NCBI GenBank assembly: GCA_023525975.1
Contig: CM042023.1
Span: 186,001 to 250,000, forward strand
DNA length: 64,000 nucleotides
Reading direction: 5' to 3'
DNA from: Smallanthus sonchifolius
Lineage: Eukaryota > Streptophyta > Magnoliopsida > Asterales > Asteraceae
A program made the position numbers and the translations under genes. Shown piece after piece: positions 57,888 through 64,000 of the stretch. Position 1 is the stretch's first letter. Every line of letters starts with the position of its first letter. The notes beneath the pieces are model-generated. The model was not told the origin of the DNA. It made no database searches and was given only the letters and a program-made list of their open reading frames with translations.

Positions 57888-60719
57888 TGTGACAATCCGA
57901 ACTTTTCCAGTTAACTCACTTAGCAAATCCAGTTAAATCCTAACCTTGTTAACCTTATCTTTAACTTCAGGGACTAATCCTGCCTTATCTCAAACTCAAA
58001 CACATGAAACTGCAGGGATTGTTTCTGTAATTACCCAAATGTCGATTTTGTTGACTTCTGAAAGTCAAACCCCTGTTCTTGAAGCTTGAATTCGCGAAAA
58101 CCCGTTTGTTATAACTGTCATTCACAATTATAATCATTAACGACCACGATCAACACTTTAACTCGACATTGATTCGTAATTAACACCCATTTATGTGTAA
58201 TCAAACCTTAACCGTCGACACAATAAGGCTAATCATCAAATTCGTTTAAATCCTACATTAATTCCACGATTGAACGCTCTGCACATGACAAACAATTTCC
58301 TCTGAAGCTTTTACGCGCATCAACTTGGCCGGAGATAGACCCAGAATCGTCGGAGACCAGTTCATTCACAGTCGGAGCCGGTTTCACTCGAACTCCACCA
58401 ATTCGACATTTAATCTGGTAATTAAGAATACATTTAGCTTCGTTTTTATCTCTATAATGAAAGCCCTATGAATCTAACTCCTGCCAGTATCGAATTGACC
58501 AAGATCAAAGATCTAGGGTTCGTGAGTTTCCTGTTCAATCGAATCCTAACCCACACACGTTTTAAATCAAATTAATTTATTCTAACAGATTCGAAATTCC
58601 ATTTTTGTTAAAAGCCCTATGATTCTATCAAGTTCTAATATCAGAATCCTTCGATTTGATTCTAAGTTCAACCTAGGGTTTTTCAACATTTCAAAACAGA
58701 AGTAAACGATCTTTAACCTGTTGTTTTTGCAATTAAATACACCTACAAGTCCGGTTTGGATCGATAATCAAAACCCCCAAACCCTTGTCTTAAATCACAG
58801 TCGAAATCGTTGGATTTAGGGCTGGTTTTGATGGAATCGCGTGGGGGGGAGGGAGAACACAGGGAGTATTCTTGTTAAAACCCAACCGGTCGGGCTTTGG
58901 GTGCGATACCCTAGCGGGCCGGACTGGTTAATCCATAATGCATACACGCAGGAGACCCGGGTTCGAAACCGGTCTCCTGCAATTATTTTTTTGGGACTTT
59001 TTCAATGATATTCTTTTGATAAAATTTTTCCCCATAATATTATATTAATATATTAATACATTTTGAGCCTGGAAACTACCCGTAGTTTCGGGTTTGGTTT
59101 TATGACCTATTTAATATTATCTCCACTTCTAAAATAATATATGTATATTATTTTATAACCATCATTCCAAATAAAATGATATATTTATATTATTTTTAAC
59201 CCCGTGACCTCAATTAAAAATAATATATTCTTATATTATTATACCACGTCTATAAACATTGTAAGATGTTTCAAACTTATAAATAATATAACTATTTATA
59301 TTATTTACCCTCGTTTATTAACCTCGAATAAAAATAATATTTATTTATTATTTTTACCACATAGTTAGTTATTGTACTATGTTTCTTCAAACTTAAAATA
59401 ATATAATATGATATATTATTTTCTTAAGATCATTATTAAATAGTACAACCACACGAATATTTATTCGTAATTGGAGGCGTATGACATGAACACATTTGCC
59501 TTAATTATTAAACTAAGAAATCCTCATTCCCGTGGACACGTTCGTCTACTTGTTGGTCCTACACATGTTTTAGGACATTCAAATCTTCCGTGTCGTTGTC
59601 ACAAATCTCATTGTGTCCCTAATTGTTATGTTTATAAATCTAAGTGTGCAACCTGTTGTCACAAATCCCATTGTGGTCTCAATCTCATCCTTGTGTGATT
59701 TCACCTACTACTCAACACAGGTGAGTTTCACGACCTTTTTTTACTTGTTTTCCTGTTGGGGGAGAAACATGCATATATACAAACATCATTTTACTTGTTT
59801 TCCCGTTGGGGAGAAACATGCATACAAACAAACAGTATTTTACTTGTTTCCCGTTGGGGAGAAACATGCATACAAACAAACAGTATTTTACTTGTTTCCC
59901 GTTGGGGAGAAGCATGCATTCAAACAAACAGTATTTTACTTGTTTCCCGTTGGGAGGAAACTTGCATACGAACAGACATCCGTTTACTTGTCTTCCCTCC
60001 GGGGAGAGACATACATATGAACGGACATGGATCACATAGTATTTCACTACCACTTATGTACCTAAGTGCATACATAACATGCAAAGTCCTTACACGCTCG
60101 GACCGTTAATATATGGAGTATAGCGAGGAAATTTGAGTAGTACTACTGGGTTTGACAAACCCCACCCGGGTTAGTCGAGCTAACTTGATTGGAGGTCTAA
60201 CGGGTGTAAATTGTCCTAAACATTTGCCATTGTTGATGTTAGCAATGGCGGAAGGCATCTCAAACATAAACAGTCAGCTTCGGTTGCGAACGCTTAGAGT
60301 AACTTGTACATTGTCTAGCTAGCAATAGGTGTGACTTACGTATGTGGATCCAGCAACACTCAAACAGTTTATTTACATACAAACCTGTGAACTCACCAAC
60401 CTCGTGTTGACACTTTTTCTTAAATGTTTCTCAGATCGCTTTGACACAGGTTGCACACTTAGGACATGCATGGAGTCCTACTGTCATAGCATTCATTTCA
60501 AACATTTTAAACAGTTTACTTACTTTCATTAATTGACGCTTTGTTGCGTGTAATTACTTTTGATTTCATATTAACGTTTACGCTTCCGCATTTAACTCTG
60601 AACATTTAATGGTTTTGTTTAAACTCATATAGTGTCGTTTGACGTAACTAATGACTTAGATCCTGTTTTGTCACACGCCTAACGGTGAAACTCCGTTAGT
60701 GGATTTTGGGGGTGTGACA
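57888..60719 (+). mobile_element. Solo LTR, 2832 bp, inserted in the CACTA fragment
   Basis: Begins TGTGACAATCCGAAC and ends GGGGGTGTGACA. Flanks are CTACA (57883-57887) and CTACC (60720-60724), a TSD with one change. It shares TTGACTTCTGAAAGTCAAAC and TTTGACAAACCCCACCC.GGT blocks with the LTRs of the young element. A Pol III-like pair lies at 58925-58980 (ACTGGTTAATCC, then CCGGGTTCGAAACC). Confidence 0.85.
59745..60010. repeat. 48-bp tandem repeat in the solo LTR
   Basis: Six units of TTTACTTGTTTCCCGTTGGG plus GAGAAACATGCATACAAACA. All six frames across it give spurious repetitive peptides. Confidence 0.92.
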
Positions 60720-60880
60720 CTACCAACTGGATTTTTGTCCCGAGAACTCGCAAAGCTAGGAGTTAAAGCTGTAATTGAAACACCGCTATTTTTAGTTTTA
60801 CACTTGTCATCTCTTGATTTGGTATGAAACCTATATCCAGTAGCATAATATCCATAGTATCATTTCTTTTATCCATATTT

Positions 60881-62315
60881 TTTTTCTCATCCGATGTGGG
60901 ATGGGCATAAATTTATAAACAAGAGGGACAAAATTGTAAATGGGTAGTTGTTGATGCATCAACACTTGTACCAAATATAGTATAGATGTTCTTAAGTGTC
61001 TTAAAATTAAAGTTAAATTACATTGTTGTCATTTCAATATGCTTTATATAGTAATATAGATTATTAATTTTGTGCTAGTTACAGTTATATTATAACATAT
61101 TATAGAATGCGAGGTTAGTATTTGTTGCAAACCAACTACCTATCCAGCTCCCGGTATCTAAAAGTGTGTTTAAAACGAACCAAAATTTTGTTCACGAAAC
61201 ACTTGTAAAAGTATTTAAAACTATTTTTTACTAATTTACTCAACCTTTTCATCAGAAGCATAAATTAATTTTCGAATTACTTAATTTTAATGGGTGATTA
61301 TAATGTATTCATAATTTTCATGTAGGCCATTGTATTTGTAGGGATTAGGTGGCAGTTTGACGCCATTTCTGGTGATTATTTATGCGGTTGGACAACTACT
61401 TTCCGTATTTGTATGTATGAGAGGGCCCAACTAAATAATTAAGTTTCTTTCTTTCATTCAATTGTCATGATTTGTTTTAGAATATTCTTTTCAATTAACA
61501 AGGTAAACAACAATTATATGAAAACCTAATTTATTTATTTTTTTAAAAAGGGAAATAAAGTAAGGGCGTGTTAGTTTTAAAATCCATTGTATTAAATTAT
61601 ATGATAATGAGCCATCACATCATGTCGTAATGATGATGTCATATCATAACTGCTATGTAGATAAAATCAGGATAAATTTTATTTTTACATTTTTTTAAAA
61701 ATTTACGTCGTAAAGGATGATTTCATAATTTATAATATTGGACTTGTGGCCAACCTCCCTCTTCTGTAGTGTTTATAAAATAGGAGTGTCCAGACGTGAA
61801 TTGGCAAGAAAGACACCCTGCTAGCTGCTGTGGATTTTAAAGCTGGCCTGTTGAGATAAGAAAATAATACTACCTGCCTGCCTGCCTGCTACTATCCCTA
61901 ATATAATTGCCCATGGCCACACTTTTGCTTCCTGGACTATGTGATTTCAATCCTGTAGCTGTAGGCCAACCATCCAGATAGACTAAATAGTACATGCATC
62001 AGTTTTCTTCACTTTATACCTTTCTGCCCCATGCATTAACAGTAATTTCCCATCTTACATAAACAATAAACTAACTCCTATCTAAAATACTAGAAGAATC
62101 TATCTCCACCCATTCCAACACACTAGTAATATTTTTTTTAACCACCCTTATATGACAATCATAATATATGTCTAATATGGAACTTTCTTCCTCATATGAT
62201 TTTTGTGTGCTTCTCTATGTTTTCCCATTGCATCGCAGATATTTTAAAAGCAACTTGGATCATTATAAAAAGCTACCCCAATCCTATGACAACTCCTAAG
62301 CTAGTGTTTTTCAAG
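60881..62315. other. Upstream region of the LAZY-type gene
   Basis: AT-rich. No gene recognised apart from the possible continuation of the CACTA remnant at the left edge. CCTGCCTGCCTGCC is a short tetranucleotide run near 61876-61889. Confidence 0.45.
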
Positions 62316-63416
62316 ATGCAAGTGAGCAAATCTCTATTCAACTTTAGACAGAGTAAACATCATCTCTTTTTCTCTTCTTTTCAGACTCTGGGTTGGATGC
62401 ACAAAAGATTCAGGAACAACAAAGCGCAAATGCAACTCCTCTGCCCTCATCCGGTATGTTATTTTAAATACCTCTTCTTATATAGCCTCTTAATGTTATT
62501 TTTTCTTTTAAAAAAGTATCAATTTGGTTCACCTAAAAATGAGTCTTCTAAAACACAAGTAGAGTTTGATCGCTGTATTTGCTTTTATAACGGCTGGTGA
62601 CGGGTACGGTAATGGCGGCGGCAGTAACTCTAGCTGTGTAGGTTGCAGCGACGGTGGTGGATACAGTAGTGGCTGTGAGAGAGGCGGTTGTGAGGACGAA
62701 GGTGGTGGCAACACACATTGGTGGGTGGTGGCGCTCACCCTCTTCAACCCTTTTAAGTTAACAAATTTCATAATAGTGAATCATTGTATAGGCCAAAATT
62801 GACCCTTTAGTATAAATTTTAGTAGATCTAGAACCCATAAGCAAATTCTTTTTACTGAAATCAACTAATTTATATAGAAATGGGTCTTTAAATATGGACA
62901 ATGTATTGATGGGCATTACTATCAGGGAAATCCTGTTCTTGTCTCTCAGCACTATGGGAGCACTATCCTGAAGCAAACAATAATTCTGCACAATTCAGGC
63001 AGTCTGTTACCCTTGGAGTGGAAATAGTAAATGAACAAATAGTTGAAATGAAACCCGAGTTTTTTCTTGCAATTGGGACTCTTGGTTCTGTTATAATTAC
63101 TGTACCACCAAAAGATGAGGAAGAAACCGATGCAACAGAGAATGAATTGCAGTTTCTGAACAACAAGTTAACTGAAAACGAATTGGAAAAAGAGAACAAA
63201 AATACGGTGGTGTATCCACAGAACCAATATTCTGAAATGCCACCAATCAAAGAAGATGAAAAGGAACACAAGACTACAAATGCCACATCCTACAAGAGAT
63301 CAGGAAAATTAGACAAAGGGTTTCATTTTATGAAGAAAATGCTGAAAAAGCTTGATTTCACATCAACTTCTGCTATTCATCGTAATACTATTGTTCGTGA
63401 GAAGATACCCACCAAG
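62316..63416 (+). CDS. LAZY/DRO/NGR-type gravitropism protein, 5' part
   Basis: Plus-strand exons: 62316-62321 (ATG CAA, six bases), 62385-62453 and 62961-63416, with GT-AG introns and a good donor at 63417 (AAG|GTAGGT), so the gene continues beyond. The product starts MQTLGWMHKRFRNN, the conserved first region of LAZY proteins (MK-LGWMH-K). LAZY genes usually split right after two codons, as here. The third exon holds FFLAIGTLGSV, the conserved IGTLG box, and later KGFHFMKKMLKKL. Another exon between 62454 and 62960 is possible, and the acceptor of exon 3 is a judgement. LAZY proteins link amyloplast position to auxin flow and set root or shoot angle. The terminal exon with the CCL/EAR-like motif is not seen. 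A giant LTR begins 23 bp after the donor. Confidence 0.8.
62585..62805. repeat. G-rich dispersed repeat in the LAZY-type intron
   Basis: GGTGGTGG/GGCGGC-rich block followed by TTTTAAGTTAACAAATTTC and CCAAAATTGACCC. The same order appears at 40095-40280. Confidence 0.6.
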
Positions 63417-63438
63417 GTAGGTTTATCTAGTTACGTGG

Positions 63439-64000
63439 TGTAACATCCCAAAAATAATAAAACGAATAAACATAACGAGACCAGTGATTTAGTCGGAACA
63501 TTTAAACAAAAAGAGAGCGGGCCTGGGCCCGGCTTCAATGGGCCGAGGGAAGCCCATTGCACATAAGAGGCAAGGCAGCCCTCTTCCCTGCTCATTTCCC
63601 CAACTCACGCAGCTTTTAGAGAGAGAAAGGAGAGCTCGGGTCTAGAGAGAGAAAGTGACGGATCAACTCGGGAATTCAGGAGAACGTTGCTGCTGTTCCC
63701 GTGAGCAAAACCTCCGAATCAGAATTACAATCCAGGTAACGATTCGATCACATTATGAGTTTTTGTTCGTTTTGGGAAGTTTCGGGTTTTGGCTAAAAGA
63801 TAACGATTTTACGGATGAAACTTGAAAGTGAACTTAGGTATAGCATCTAGAATGAAAAACGAACGTTTTGATCAAAGAAAATTTAGATATCGACATGATC
63901 AGATTCGCATGCAGAACATTCGGATTTTTGGGGAAGGCGATAAGTGCAGACCCATCGAAACTACTTAGTTTCGATATGTGCAGGTTCATCGAAACTACTT
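63439..64000 (+). mobile_element. Start of another giant LTR, inserted in the LAZY-type intron
   Basis: TGTAACATCCCAAAAATAAT matches the start of the other giant LTRs (TGTAACATCCATG at 17351, TGTAACATTTCC at 29961). The sequence changes from gene to repeat exactly here. The GC-rich GGGCCTGGGCCCGGC segment follows. It runs out of the window, so whether it is a solo LTR or a whole element is unknown. The first half of its TSD would be CGTGG (63434-63438). Confidence 0.7.

Larger units (their letters stand above)
57390..60880 (-). pseudogene. CACTA (En/Spm) element gene fragment with DUF4216, split by a solo LTR
   Basis: Minus-strand coding sequence starts near 60880 (GYRFHTKSRDDKC, NSGVSITALTPSFASSRDKN, PVG) and stops at 60720. 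It resumes at 57887 (RILDITELDYWSKFRVVLFH, YGLACVNVKTFCYSDDPFVM, PSQVKQV). Removing the solo LTR and one TSD copy joins the two pieces in frame at this point. A frameshift near 57720 follows, after which the family pattern continues in another frame (YVPDPIVDGLYYVV, VPRDVYDFDEE) to a stop near 57570. An acidic C-terminal-like segment (RDWMPTDEDDDN) lies at 57435-57397. DUF4216 is found at the end of many plant CACTA transposase-linked proteins. Confidence 0.88.

Noticed and set aside
59471..60109. Repetitive peptides (such as FYLFPVGEKHAYKQTV) on both strands
   Set aside because: Translations of a 48-bp tandem repeat inside a solo LTR.
60720..60830. A plus-strand exon reading LPTGFLSRELAKLG
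   Set aside because: The minus strand of the same stretch matches CACTA protein text and continues in frame across the solo LTR.
62529..62802. Gly-rich frame in the LAZY-type intron
   Set aside because: Low-complexity GGTGG repeat shared with 40.1 kb, lying between two good splice sites.

Overview
This is a stretch of plant nuclear DNA, from a eudicot. The overall look of its repeats makes me suspect Asteraceae, but nothing in the window proves that. Six of its loci look like host genes, and one of these is only fragments. The clear ones are a CC-type glutaredoxin (21446-21811), a secreted Ole e 1/extensin-type protein (45108-45677, minus), an At5g14080-like PPR protein (47274-49533, minus), a seven-exon YSL metal-nicotianamine transporter (53598-56239, minus) and the 5' part of a LAZY/DRO/NGR gravitropism gene (62316 onward, plus). 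A set of exon-like fragments lies at 23060-24570 (minus). Almost everything else is transposable elements, many with exact ends and target-site duplications (TSDs), plus two organellar insertions.

Layout. 1-1315: old DNA-transposon debris. 1308-7605: a complete 6.28 kb Mutator-like element with terminal inverted repeats (TIRs) and an 8-bp TSD. It carries a three-exon FAR1-MULE-SWIM-OTU transposase and a GC-rich accessory gene with an Athila-ORF1-like domain. Three clusters hold a very regular composite palindrome, ATACG-N3-CGTAT-N6-ATACG-N3-CGTAT. 9634-10871: a small LTR element with no coding capacity. 10966-11448: a hAT MITE. 11874-12290: tRNA-derived SINEs. 13164-20805: a nest of three giant-LTR elements. 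26521-29898: a decayed Ty1/copia element (minus). 29956-38541: a very young non-autonomous giant-LTR element with one open reading frame. 38640-39055: a plastid ycf2 fragment. 40852-43983: probable mitochondrial DNA between two (TA)n tracts. 49977-50994: copia gag debris. 57390-60880: a CACTA element gene split by a 2.8 kb solo LTR. 63439 to the end: another giant LTR, inserted in an intron of the LAZY-type gene.

Two themes stand out. First, the MULE pairs a non-transposase gene with a dense array of one composite palindrome. That recalls the VANC anti-silencing protein and binding-motif arrangement of Arabidopsis VANDAL elements, but with different sequences and with real TIRs. I consider it the best candidate for an undescribed system here. 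Second, several giant LTRs (ends TGTAAC...GTGTGACA or TGTTTCA, 2.2-3.1 kb) carry their own family-specific short iterated palindromes. The intact copy encodes a coiled-coil protein with a C-terminal membrane segment and no gag or pol. All functions are read from sequence motifs; no database search was run.
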